Below are positions 17,714 to 24,708 of a stretch of DNA of 64,000 nucleotides, piece after piece. This stretch comes from Desulfocarbo indianensis. Lineage in GTDB: Bacteria > Desulfobacterota > Desulfarculia > Desulfarculales > Desulfarculaceae. The first letter of the stretch is position 1. Every line of letters begins with the position of its first letter. The translations under genes were made by a program, and so were the position numbers. The stretch covers positions 454,821 through 518,820 of the forward strand of contig LBMP01000003.1 of NCBI GenBank assembly GCA_001184205.1, in the 5' to 3' direction. Under the pieces are notes generated by a model. The model was not told the DNA's origin. It did no database searches and saw only the letters and a program-made list of their open reading frames with translations.

Positions 17714-19099
17714 CTAACCCTGGTGCAGGCCGCCCACCACCAGGCTGGGAATGCGCAAGGTGGGCTGGGCGTCGGCCACCGGGGCTCCCTGGCCGTCCTT
17801 GCCGCAGGTGCCCAGGGAATAACCCAGGTCGTTGGCCACCCGGTCTATGTCCTTGAGCACCTTGGGGCCGTTGCCGGTGAGGGTGGCCCCGCGCACCGGG
17901 CGTCCCACCTGCCCGTTTTCGATCAGATAGCCCTCGCTGACCTCGAACACGAAATCGCCGTTCACGGTGTTCACCTGGCCGCCGCCCATCTTGGCCACGT
18001 ACAGGCCGCTGGGCGTGTCCTGGAGAATGGCCTGGGGGTCGTCGCCGCCGGGCAGAATGAGGGTGTTGGACATGCGGGGCACCGGGCGGTAGCGGTAGGA
18101 CTCCCTGCGCCCGTTGCCGGTGGGCGCGGCGCCCATCTTGAGAGCGGAGAGCCGGTCCTGCATGTAGCCTTTTAAGATGCCCTTTTCAATGAGCAAGGTG
18201 CGCTGGCTGGGCACGCCCTCGTCGTCAAAGCCGTAGGAGCCGCGCCGGCCCGCCAAAGTGGAATCGTCCACTACGCTCACCAGGGAACTGGCCACGCATT
18301 GGCCGATCTTGCCCGCGTAGACGCTCATGCCCTCGTTGATGTGGTCGCCCTCCAGGCCGTGGCCCACCGCCTCGTGGATCATGGTGCCGCCGGCCGTGGC
18401 CCCCAGCACCACCGGCATGGAGCCGCCGGGGGCGGGGTCCGCCTCCAATTGCAAAAGCGCCCGGCGGGCGGCGATGCGCGCCACCTCCTCGGGGCTGGTC
18501 GCCTCCAGAATCTCCAGGCCGCCCAGGCCGCCCGCGGTTTCATAGCCGGTCTGCACCAGCTCGCCGTCGGCCGCCACGCAGTGCACCGCGATAAGGAGAT
18601 AGGGCCTTACGTCCTCCACCTCCACCCCCAGGGACGAGGCGATGAACACCTCTTGCATGCGGTCGGCGTAGGTCACCCGCACCTGGCGTATGCGGGGGTC
18701 CAGGGCCCTGGCCGCCGCCTCGGCCGCGCGCACCATCTCCACCTTGAGCGCCGTGTCGGCCCGGTGGAAAGGCTTGAGCGCCTTGGCCTGATAGCCCGGC
18801 TGTATCTGGCCGGGCGGGGAGGGTTTGGCCGCCTGTCCGCCGGCCAAGGCGGCCAGGTTCCTGGCCAGGGGCAGCAAGCCGTCCTGGGTCTGGTCGTTGG
18901 TGTGGGCATAGGCGGTGCGGTTGTCGTACACCAGGCGCAGGCCGGCTCCCCGGTCCACGCCGCCTATGATCTTTTCCACCTTGCCGTCGTCCAGGATGAT
19001 GGTCAGGCCGTTGCTGTTTTCCATGAAAAGCTCCGACCACTGGCCGCCGCCGGCCAGGGCGGCCTCCAGGATCGGCTGAGCCTTGGGTAGCTCGTTCAT
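17714..19099 (-). CDS. tldD: TldD-family metalloprotease
   Basis: 461-aa TldD/PmbA-family zinc protease. The metal motif HEAVGHGLEGD (HExxxH) lies near residue 240, and the C-terminal GG(Q)VNTVNGDFVFEVSEGYLIENG region is typical. TldD normally works with TldE (PmbA) to degrade unfolded peptides and matures some RiPPs and antitoxins such as CcdA. No tldE is visible in this window, so the partner is elsewhere or the protein acts alone. Length matches the family (about 470-480 aa). The downstream gene follows after 8 nt. Confidence 0.92.
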   Translation of the reverse strand: MNELPKAQPILEAALAGGGQWSELFMENSNGLTIILDDGKVEKIIGGVDRGAGLRLVYDNRTAYAHTNDQTQDGLLPLARNLAALAGGQAAKPSPPGQIQPGYQAKALKPFHRADTALKVEMVRAAEAAARALDPRIRQVRVTYADRMQEVFIASSLGVEVEDVRPYLLIAVHCVAADGELVQTGYETAGGLGGLEILEATSPEEVARIAARRALLQLEADPAPGGSMPVVLGATAGGTMIHEAVGHGLEGDHINEGMSVYAGKIGQCVASSLVSVVDDSTLAGRRGSYGFDDEGVPSQRTLLIEKGILKGYMQDRLSALKMGAAPTGNGRRESYRYRPVPRMSNTLILPGGDDPQAILQDTPSGLYVAKMGGGQVNTVNGDFVFEVSEGYLIENGQVGRPVRGATLTGNGPKVLKDIDRVANDLGYSLGTCGKDGQGAPVADAQPTLRIPSLVVGGLHQG

Positions 19100-19223
19100 G
19101 CTGCTTATTGCCTCCCGCCAAGGTTTGGGCTGGCGTTTCGTTTTTGGTAGCGAACCTTAGCATAGGCCCCCTGGGGGGTCAACGCGGGCCTATGAGCGGC
19201 CGCCTTTTAGGAAAGACACAATA

Positions 19224-19232
19224 TGCTATAAT
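19224..19232 (+). promoter_or_regulatory. Extended -10 promoter of the rhodanese-like gene
   Basis: TGCTATAAT is a perfect extended -10 element about 80 bp before the ATG at 19312. No good -35 hexamer lies 17 bp upstream, as is usual for TGn promoters. Confidence 0.6.
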
Positions 19233-19311
19233 TGTCCAACTTTTTGGCCATCACGGGGCCGGCTACCGTTATCTGACCCTAACTATTCGATATTAAGAAG
19301 GATAATCGGCC

Positions 19312-19950
19312 ATGCCTAGAACTTGCCTCATATGGGCCCTTGCCGCGTTTCTTGCCCTGGCGCTCGGCAACGATGCGCCGGCCAAGGAAGCCAGGAACGC
19401 CGCCACCATAAGCGCCTTGCAGGCCCAGGAGATGCTGAGCCAGGAAACCAAGCCCGCCTTCATGATAGACGTGCGCACCCGGGCCGAATATGAGCTTTTG
19501 GGCCATCCCCCCAAGGCTTACAACGTGCCCTGGCGCTTTGCCAGCAATGATTTTCAGGTGCAGGACGGCCCCTACCAGGGACGCAAGGCCGAGCACACCG
19601 GGTATCAGCTCAGCGCCCAGCCCAACCCGGATTTCGTGGGCGTGGTGCAGTCCCTGTTCAAGCCCGAGGACCGGCTGGTGGTCATCTCCGCCAACGGCGA
19701 TGACGGAGCCGAGGCGGCCGACGCCTTGAACGCGGCCGGCTTCAAATACGTCTACAACGTCCGGCACGGCTTCCTGGGGGACGCGCTCTCCGCGCCGGAT
19801 CAGGAAAAGCTGGCGGAAAAATACTCGCCCCACAACGGCCTGCGCGGCCGGGTCAACGGCTGGCTCTATTGGGGATTGCCGGTGAGCCACGCCATAGACC
19901 CGCGCTATGTGTACCCGCCGGACCTGAAGCGCATGCAGCTCTTGCGCTAA
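19312..19950 (+). CDS. Exported rhodanese-domain protein lacking the catalytic Cys
   Basis: 212-aa protein with a signal peptide at about 1-25 (TCLIWALAAFLALALGNDAPA) and one rhodanese domain: FMIDVRTRAEYELLGHPPKAYNVPW, LVVISANGDDGAEAADALNAAGFKYVYNVRHGF. The active-site loop that normally reads CRSGxR is SANGDDG, so sulfurtransferase activity is unlikely; it may bind rather than transfer sulfur or oxyanions. AAGGAT precedes the ATG. It is convergent with the cytochrome b6 gene (20-nt gap). A periplasmic role beside an electron-transfer complex is possible but unproven. Confidence 0.82.
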   Translation: MPRTCLIWALAAFLALALGNDAPAKEARNAATISALQAQEMLSQETKPAFMIDVRTRAEYELLGHPPKAYNVPWRFASNDFQVQDGPYQGRKAEHTGYQLSAQPNPDFVGVVQSLFKPEDRLVVISANGDDGAEAADALNAAGFKYVYNVRHGFLGDALSAPDQEKLAEKYSPHNGLRGRVNGWLYWGLPVSHAIDPRYVYPPDLKRMQLLR

Positions 19951-19969
19951 GGCGTAAGCGTTTATTTTT
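19941..19969 (+). terminator. Terminator at the rhodanese-like gene end
   Basis: CTTGCGC-TAAG-GCGTAAG (one G-T pair) followed by CGTTTATTTTT. The stem includes the stop codon and lies in the 20-bp space before the convergent gene. Confidence 0.5.
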
Positions 19970-19970
19970 A

Positions 19971-20597
19971 CTAAAGATTGCCTAAGGGACGGCCATCGCG
20001 GCGGATGCGCCAGAAGTGATACATTGTTATGCTAAGTGTTATCACGGGCAGCCCCAGGCAGTGCAGCACGTAAAATCTGAGCAGCGAGGTCTCGCCCAGG
20101 GCCTCGCCTCCCAGAAGCAGCCGCTTCAACAGCCCGCCCAGCCAGGGAATCTCGCCGATGAGCCCGGCGGCCACCGTGGCCGCCGCCTTGGTGGGCTCGT
20201 CCCAGCGCAGCACGTAGCCGCTCAAATCCAGGGCCAGGGTCAGCGCCAAGAGCGCCAGCCCCACCAGCCAGTTCAGGCCCCTGGGCGGCAGATAGGCTCC
20301 GGTGGCCAGCACCCGCAGCATGTGCAGGATCAGGGCCGCCACCATGGCCTGTCCGGCCAGATAATGCAGCCTGCGGAAGAACCAGGCAAAAGGCAGCGCG
20401 CCCGCCTCCTGGGCGAAAAAGGCGGCCGCGCCCTGGGGTGTGGGCACGTAGTGAAACATGAGGATGGCGCCGCTTAAGGCCAGCACCACGAACAAGAGAA
20501 AGGCGATGCCCCCCAGGCAAAAGGAGTAGCGCGGCCTTCCCCGTTCATAGGGCAGGCGCTGGGGGTGAATATGCTCCAGAAAACCCTGCCGCGCCAT
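19971..20597 (-). CDS. Cytochrome b6-like subunit
   Basis: 208-aa integral membrane protein equal in length to cytochrome b6, with four hydrophobic helices. Haem ligands His78/His92 (13 residues between) and His179/His194 (14 between) give the b6-type spacing. Cys27 in RYSFCLGGIAF aligns with the Cys of b6 (YCLGGITF) that binds the extra c-type haem cn. It should form the quinol-oxidising core with the Rieske protein encoded immediately upstream (stop and start codons overlap) and the subunit-IV-like protein encoded divergently. Confidence 0.88.
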   Translation of the reverse strand: MARQGFLEHIHPQRLPYERGRPRYSFCLGGIAFLLFVVLALSGAILMFHYVPTPQGAAAFFAQEAGALPFAWFFRRLHYLAGQAMVAALILHMLRVLATGAYLPPRGLNWLVGLALLALTLALDLSGYVLRWDEPTKAAATVAAGLIGEIPWLGGLLKRLLLGGEALGETSLLRFYVLHCLGLPVITLSITMYHFWRIRRDGRPLGNL

Positions 20598-21100
20598 CAG
20601 GCCTCCCCCGCCTTCAGGCGCGCCCCGGCCGGGGCCGGCCGCTGGGGATCGGCCAGGAGCCAGCCCCTGGCGTCGCGCTCCAGGGCGAGCTGGCCCAGGC
20701 CCTGTTGCGCCGGCCCCTTAAGCAGGGCACCGTCATAGGCAAAGGCCGAGCCGTGGCAGGGGCACAGGAAGCGGCCCTGGCCGGGGCTCCATTCCGGCCG
20801 GCAGCCCAGGTGGGGGCAGGTCAGGCCGAGGGCGAACAGGCCCGCCTGGTCGCGCAGGAGGGCCACCCCGCCTTGGGCCAGGACCTGGCCCGGCAGGGGC
20901 AGTTTTTGGGGATCAAAGGCCACCGGCCCGGCCGCGCCGGCGCTGGAGCCGGCGCCGATCAAACGCAGCGCCGCGCCCAGGGCCAAACCGGCGGCCGCCA
21001 CCAGCCCGGCCCAGAGCAAAAGCCAAAAGCCCCGCAACAGGCCCCGCCGGGAAGGGCGGGCTTGGGCGGGGGCTGGGTTTTCTTGGCTGGCGTGTGGCAT
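20597..21100 (-). CDS. Rieske iron-sulfur protein
   Basis: 167-aa protein with one N-terminal membrane helix (about 24-50) preceded by an Arg-rich stretch (RPSRRGLLRGF), resembling a Tat-type signal anchor. Cluster ligands are in CPHLGC and CPCHGSAF, the CxH...CxxH Rieske pattern plus the two structural cysteines. It passes electrons from quinol to a periplasmic acceptor. It is translationally coupled to the cytochrome b6 gene and divergent, by 65 nt, from the subunit IV-like gene. Confidence 0.9.
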   Translation of the reverse strand: MPHASQENPAPAQARPSRRGLLRGFWLLLWAGLVAAAGLALGAALRLIGAGSSAGAAGPVAFDPQKLPLPGQVLAQGGVALLRDQAGLFALGLTCPHLGCRPEWSPGQGRFLCPCHGSAFAYDGALLKGPAQQGLGQLALERDARGWLLADPQRPAPAGARLKAGEA

Positions 21101-21165
21101 GGCTAAACTTACCCTGGGCCCGGCCCGCGCCGCAAGCCGGCTTGAATCGCGCCCCAGGCCCAGCT

Positions 21166-21552
21166 ATGATTCCAAGCATGAAGCCCGAGTTCATAAGCCG
21201 CGATCAGCTCCTGGCCGCCGAGGGCCTGGCCGCCATCCTGGCCCTGGCCCTCCTATGCCTGGCCGCCGCGCTCTATCCCCTGGAGCCGGTGGGGCAGGTC
21301 GCCTCCCAGGGGCGGGCGGACGCGCCCTGGCTGTTCTTGGGCCTGCAAGAGCTGCTGCGCCATTTGCCGGCCCTGTTGGCCGGGGTCCTCATCCCCTGCG
21401 CGGCGCTGGCCTTCACCGCGGCCCTGCCCTGGCTGGCCGGCGAAGGAAAGCAGGACCCACCCCACTGGCGGCGCGCCTGGCGTCCGGCCGAGTACGGGGC
21501 CTGGTTCATCACCGTCGCCTGGCTGGGCCTCACGGTCTATGCCGCGTTTTGA
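21166..21552 (+). CDS. Cytochrome b C-terminal/subunit IV-like membrane protein
   Basis: 128-aa protein with three hydrophobic helices (about 20-40, 62-88, 108-127). The loop ADAPWLFLGLQELLRHLPALLAG resembles the Qo-site region of subunit IV proteins in delta- and Gram-positive-type bc complexes (usually APWYFLGLQELL); here the PEWY-equivalent Tyr is Leu. It is shorter than plant subunit IV (160 aa). Starts at 21166 or 21178 are both possible. The divergent layout relative to Rieske-b6 is unusual for a complex whose parts are normally coexpressed. Confidence 0.7.
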   Translation: MIPSMKPEFISRDQLLAAEGLAAILALALLCLAAALYPLEPVGQVASQGRADAPWLFLGLQELLRHLPALLAGVLIPCAALAFTAALPWLAGEGKQDPPHWRRAWRPAEYGAWFITVAWLGLTVYAAF

Positions 21553-21594
21553 CGGGGGCATCAACTCCGCCCACCGTTATTTTCTAGTTATTGG

Positions 21595-22173
21595 CTATTC
21601 TTCGTCCAGGGGCGCGCCGGACCAGGGCTGGTAAAAGCCGTGCTCCACCCCCAAGAGGGCCAGGGCCCTGGCGGCGGTGTGCCGCGCCATTTCCTCGATG
21701 CTGGCGGGCCTATGATAAAGCGCGGGCACCGGCGGCATGATGAAGGCGCCCAGATCGGCGGCGCGGGCCATGAGCTCCAGGTGGCCCTTGTGCAGGGGGG
21801 TTTCCCGCACCATGAGCACCAGGGGCCGCCGTTCCTTGAGGTGAACGTCCGCCGCCCGGGCTATCAGGCCGCTGGCGTAGCTGTTGGTGATGGCTGAAAG
21901 CGTCTTGATGGTGCAGGGGGCCACCAGCATGCCTGCGGTGGCGAAGCTGCCCGAGGCGGGTGCGGCCCCCACGTCCTCCGGGTCGTAGGCCTTTTCGGCC
22001 AGGGCGGTGGCCCGCTCCCGGTCCAGGCCGGTTTCCAGGGACAGGGTGCGCGCCCCGGCCTGGCTGAGGATGAGATGGCCGGGACGGCCCAACTCCCGCA
22101 GCAGGCGCAAGGCCTCCACGCCGTAGATGGCGCCGCTGGCTCCGGTTATGGCCACCAGGATGGGTTTGGGCAT
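21595..22173 (-). CDS. ubiX: Flavin prenyltransferase UbiX
   Basis: 192-aa enzyme joining dimethylallyl phosphate to FMN to make prenylated FMN, the cofactor of UbiD-type decarboxylases. Motifs are ITGASGAIYG at the N-terminus, GMLVAPCTIKTLSAITNSYASGLI (about 80-103) and LVLMVRETPLHKGHLELM. Length is typical. GGGAGA precedes the ATG. No ubiD partner is in the window. It is separated from the upstream 112-aa gene by that gene's terminator. Confidence 0.92.
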   Translation of the reverse strand: MPKPILVAITGASGAIYGVEALRLLRELGRPGHLILSQAGARTLSLETGLDRERATALAEKAYDPEDVGAAPASGSFATAGMLVAPCTIKTLSAITNSYASGLIARAADVHLKERRPLVLMVRETPLHKGHLELMARAADLGAFIMPPVPALYHRPASIEEMARHTAARALALLGVEHGFYQPWSGAPLDEE

Positions 22174-22221
22174 ACCGGTCTCCCAAGGTTCCGTTGTTAT
22201 CTTGGACTATACCGGCGCGAC

Positions 22222-22264
22222 CAGGAAAAGAAAAGTCCGCGCCTTCGCCTTGGAAGACGCGGAC
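22222..22264 (-). terminator. Terminator of the 112-aa gene
   Basis: GTCCGCG (22235-22241) pairs with CGCGGAC (22258-22264), with further pairing inside. On the minus strand it is followed by TTTTCTTTTCC. It lies 19 bp past the stop codon. Confidence 0.75.
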
Positions 22265-22283
22265 CCTTGGGGCCTGGGATGCT

Positions 22284-22622
22284 TTAAACCACCGTGTCAA
22301 ATATGGAGCCCGTTGGCTTCAGGCTGGAGCTGGCGCTCAGCCCGGTTCCCCTGCCCGGCCCGGTGACCAGAGCGGCGTTGGCCAGGTCCTTGAGGTCTTC
22401 CTTGAAAGCGGAACCTTGCAGGCGGTTTTCCGTGCCGCCGCTGCCCATGAGCTTGCTGACCAGGCCCGCCCCAGGCTGGTCATCCTCGCTGCCCATCATG
22501 TTGCTGATGGCCAACGCGTTGCCTTCGGTCTTGCCAAGGCCCAGGCTGCTGGCCTGGGATTGACCGATGGCCAGGGCGGACTGGGTCTGCATATTGGCCA
22601 AACCGTTAAAAGTAATAGGCAT
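22284..22622 (-). CDS. Orphan 112-aa hypothetical protein
   Basis: I do not recognise this protein. The ATG at 22622 is chosen because GGAGGTG lies about 7 nt upstream; a longer frame to 22733 would run through the promoter. The sequence is rich in Ser, Gly, Ala, Leu and Gln (MQTQSALAIGQSQASSLGLG; TGLSASSS), has no Cys and almost no aromatics, and shows no signal peptide or membrane segment. It has a complete expression unit: a near-consensus promoter, a strong ribosome-binding site and an intrinsic terminator. The composition suggests a secreted, filament or matrix-like small protein, but this is only a guess. Confidence 0.75.
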   Translation of the reverse strand: MPITFNGLANMQTQSALAIGQSQASSLGLGKTEGNALAISNMMGSEDDQPGAGLVSKLMGSGGTENRLQGSAFKEDLKDLANAALVTGPGRGTGLSASSSLKPTGSIFDTVV

Positions 22623-22704
22623 AAGAGCACCTCCGACTCGGCGCCCTCCCTGGACGTATCTAGCCTTCCGTGGAGTTTTTTCAACAAGGCGTGTCAGCGC
22701 TTTC

Positions 22705-22733
22705 ATAATAGCAATTAGAGCAGGGCTTGCCAA
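22705..22733 (-). promoter_or_regulatory. Promoter of the 112-aa gene
   Basis: TTGGCA (22728-22733) and TATTAT (22705-22710) on the minus strand are 17 bp apart, predicting a leader of about 75 nt. Confidence 0.7.
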
Positions 22734-22751
22734 GCAATATCTTGATTTTCA

Positions 22752-22763
22752 TGAAACGTTTCA
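22752..22763. promoter_or_regulatory. Palindromic operator-like site TGAAACGTTTCA
   Basis: Perfect 12-bp palindrome with central CG, the pattern bound by LacI/GalR-family repressors. It sits between the divergent promoters of the 112-aa gene and the MetE-like gene. Confidence 0.5.
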
Positions 22764-22791
22764 GGTTGGCCAGGGTTATCGACATCGCCGA

Positions 22792-22820
22792 TTGCGTAAG
22801 CCGCGTTACTCGGGTAATTA
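22792..22820 (+). promoter_or_regulatory. Possible promoter of the MetE-like gene
   Basis: TTGCGT (22792-22797), 17 bp, TAATTA (22815-22820). Matches are partial; the position, about 57 bp before the start codon, is right. Confidence 0.4.
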
Positions 22821-22876
22821 TTATTGATAAGCCCTAATTCCTGCCAATGCTCAATCATCCTCCAGCGGAGCGAAGC

Positions 22877-23902
22877 ATGCCCATACCAGGCAATCTCTTG
22901 ACCACCGCCATGGCCGTCATGCCCCACAAGGACGTGGACCGCGCCCTGCAGCAGGCCCTGAGCCTGGACATCCCCTATTGGCCCCAATTGCCGCACGTCA
23001 GCTATTACGAGGACATGTACGTGCAGGCCGCCGAGCATTTCCCCGGTACGGTGCTGGATTTGGAGGCCAACACCTTAAGCTTTTCCCATGACAAGTTCTA
23101 CGCCGAGTTGGAAGAAACCCTGGCCCATTACGAGGAGCCCGAGTATTTCGACATTTCGCCAAGCTACTCGGTGGTCTATCACAAGTTTCTGGAGCTGGAC
23201 CTTTCCGGGCGGCCGGCCATCCGGGGCCAGTTGGAGGGCCCCATCAGCTTCGGCCTCAACGTGAAGGACCAAGACGACCGGCCCATCCTGTTCGACGACG
23301 AGGTGCGGCCCTTCATGCTGGAGGTAATGGCCAAGCGGGTGAACGCCCAGCTAAGCAAGCTCAAGGCGCTCAACCCCAACGCCTTCATGTTCGTGGACGA
23401 ACCCGGCCTGCAATTCATTTTCAGCGCCCTTTCCGGCTATAGCGACACCAAGGCCTTCGCCGACCTGGAAACCTTTTTCGGGGCCATCGAGCGCCCCCGC
23501 GGGGTGCATCTCTGCGGCAACCCGGATTGGGATTTTCTCCTGAAGCTGGACCTGGACGTGCTGAGCCTGGACGCCTTTTCCAACGGCGAGGTGTTCGCCT
23601 CCTACGCCAAGGCCGTGTCGCGTTTCCTGGAGCGCGGCGGCCGTCTGGTGTGGGGCATGGTGCCCACCAATTTCGAGCCCTACAGCCAGGAAGATATGGC
23701 TTCCCTGGAGGCGCGCCTGGCCGAGGCCTGGGGAGCCTTGAGCCGGCGGGGGGTGGACCGCGATTTCCTGCTTTCCCGCAGCCTGCTTTCGCCGGCCACC
23801 TGCTGCCTGGTCAACCCTGACGGCGAAAAGACCGTGGAAAAGGCCTTCGCCACGGTGCGGGCCCTGTCGCAGCGCCTGCGCGAGAAATTCCGTTTGGAGT
23901 AA
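22877..23902 (+). CDS. MetE-like (cobalamin-independent methionine synthase core) protein
   Basis: 341-aa UROD/MetE-like TIM-barrel protein equivalent to the C-terminal catalytic half of MetE, like archaeal and delta-proteobacterial 'core MetE' enzymes. Zinc-site candidates are HLC in GVHLCGNPDW and Cys in SPATCCLVNPDGEK (usually TCGL). FMFVDEPGLQF matches the MetE substrate loop (DEP). It probably methylates homocysteine, perhaps with a corrinoid-protein donor. ATG 22877 is preferred over 22847 because GGAG lies 6 nt before it. The DUF39 homocysteine-forming genes at 43.8-45.4 kb would supply its substrate. The cupin follows after 23 nt. Confidence 0.75.
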   Translation: MPIPGNLLTTAMAVMPHKDVDRALQQALSLDIPYWPQLPHVSYYEDMYVQAAEHFPGTVLDLEANTLSFSHDKFYAELEETLAHYEEPEYFDISPSYSVVYHKFLELDLSGRPAIRGQLEGPISFGLNVKDQDDRPILFDDEVRPFMLEVMAKRVNAQLSKLKALNPNAFMFVDEPGLQFIFSALSGYSDTKAFADLETFFGAIERPRGVHLCGNPDWDFLLKLDLDVLSLDAFSNGEVFASYAKAVSRFLERGGRLVWGMVPTNFEPYSQEDMASLEARLAEAWGALSRRGVDRDFLLSRSLLSPATCCLVNPDGEKTVEKAFATVRALSQRLREKFRLE

Positions 23903-23925
23903 TTCCATTTAACAAAGGACCCGTC

Positions 23926-24285
23926 ATGCCGGAACTGATCAAGAACATCGACCAGGCCAAGGTGCTGGATTTCGCCGATTTGGTGCGGTATCAGGAGGGC
24001 CAGGTGGTGAGCCGCACTCTGGCCCAGAACAACGCCCTCAGCCTGACCCTGTTCGCCTTCCCTCCCGGCGAGGGCATCAGCGCCCACACCGTGCCGGCCG
24101 ACGCCCTGGTGCAGGTCCTGGATGGCGAGGCCTCGGTGACCATCGACGGCGAGAAGTTCACCGTGGCCGCGGGCCAGGCCATTGTCATGCCCCAGGGCAA
24201 GCCCCACGCCCTGGACGCTATCCAGAGCTTCAAGATGCTCCTGGTGGTGGTCAAGGCCCCCCAGCAGACCCTGGCCCAGCTCTAG
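23926..24285 (+). CDS. Cupin-domain protein
   Basis: 119-aa single-domain cupin. Motif 1 is FPPGEGISAHTVPADALVQVLDGEA and motif 2 is AGQAIVMPQGKPHAL, giving His in AHT, Glu replaced by Asp/Ala in the usual His-x-Glu position, and His in PHAL. The metal site may therefore be partial. It follows the MetE-like gene by 23 nt with AAAGGA before the ATG, and ends at a bidirectional terminator. The specific role is unknown; a regulatory or isomerase-like function cannot be separated. Confidence 0.85.
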   Translation: MPELIKNIDQAKVLDFADLVRYQEGQVVSRTLAQNNALSLTLFAFPPGEGISAHTVPADALVQVLDGEASVTIDGEKFTVAAGQAIVMPQGKPHALDAIQSFKMLLVVVKAPQQTLAQL

Positions 24286-24325
24286 GGCTTGAGGCGGTTC
24301 ACACGCCAGCGATCGACGCCGGCCA

Positions 24326-24359
24326 TAAAAAAAGAGGCCCCCTGGGGAGCCACTTTTTA
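24326..24359. terminator. Bidirectional terminator
   Basis: A GC stem (GGCCCCCTGGGGAGCC region) lies between an A-run (24327-24333) and a T-run (24353-24358), serving the cupin on the plus strand and the ABM gene on the minus strand. Confidence 0.7.
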
Positions 24360-24391
24360 CGATCAAGTTCCGGCTACCGATGGCGGCGGCC

Positions 24392-24691
24392 TTAGACCGC
24401 GTCCACGGCGCGCCAAACGCCGATCTCCGGCGGCGCGGCCAAGAGGTCCTGGATGCTCTCGCTCATCTTGATCATGTGGGGCGTCTGGCCGTGGGCGGCG
24501 AGGGCCTCCTCGCTCTGCCATATCTCATAAAACAAAAACACGGGCTTGCCCTCGGCGCTTTGGTGCAGGTCGTAACGCAGGCAGCCGTTCTCCCGGCGGA
24601 CCTGGGGAACCACGGCGCCGAGTTCTTTCTTGAGCCGCTCCCCGGCTGCTTCCTTGCCGGTGACCACGGCCGTCACATATACCAGAGGCAT
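24392..24691 (-). CDS. ABM-family (putative quinol monooxygenase) protein
   Basis: 99-aa dimeric alpha-beta-barrel protein of the antibiotic-biosynthesis-monooxygenase family (YgiN-like). Typical motifs are VRRENGCLRYDLHQS and FLFYEIWQSEEALAAHGQTPHM. The start at 24691 has AAAGGAGG upstream; the frame continues open far upstream but only as a shadow of the radical-SAM gene. It is 17 nt downstream of the radical-SAM gene and ends the three-gene set with DUF362. The substrate is unknown; members oxidise quinols or simply bind small aromatics. Confidence 0.85.
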   Translation of the reverse strand: MPLVYVTAVVTGKEAAGERLKKELGAVVPQVRRENGCLRYDLHQSAEGKPVFLFYEIWQSEEALAAHGQTPHMIKMSESIQDLLAAPPEIGVWRAVDAV

Positions 24692-24708
24692 GCCCCCCTC
24701 CTTTGCGA

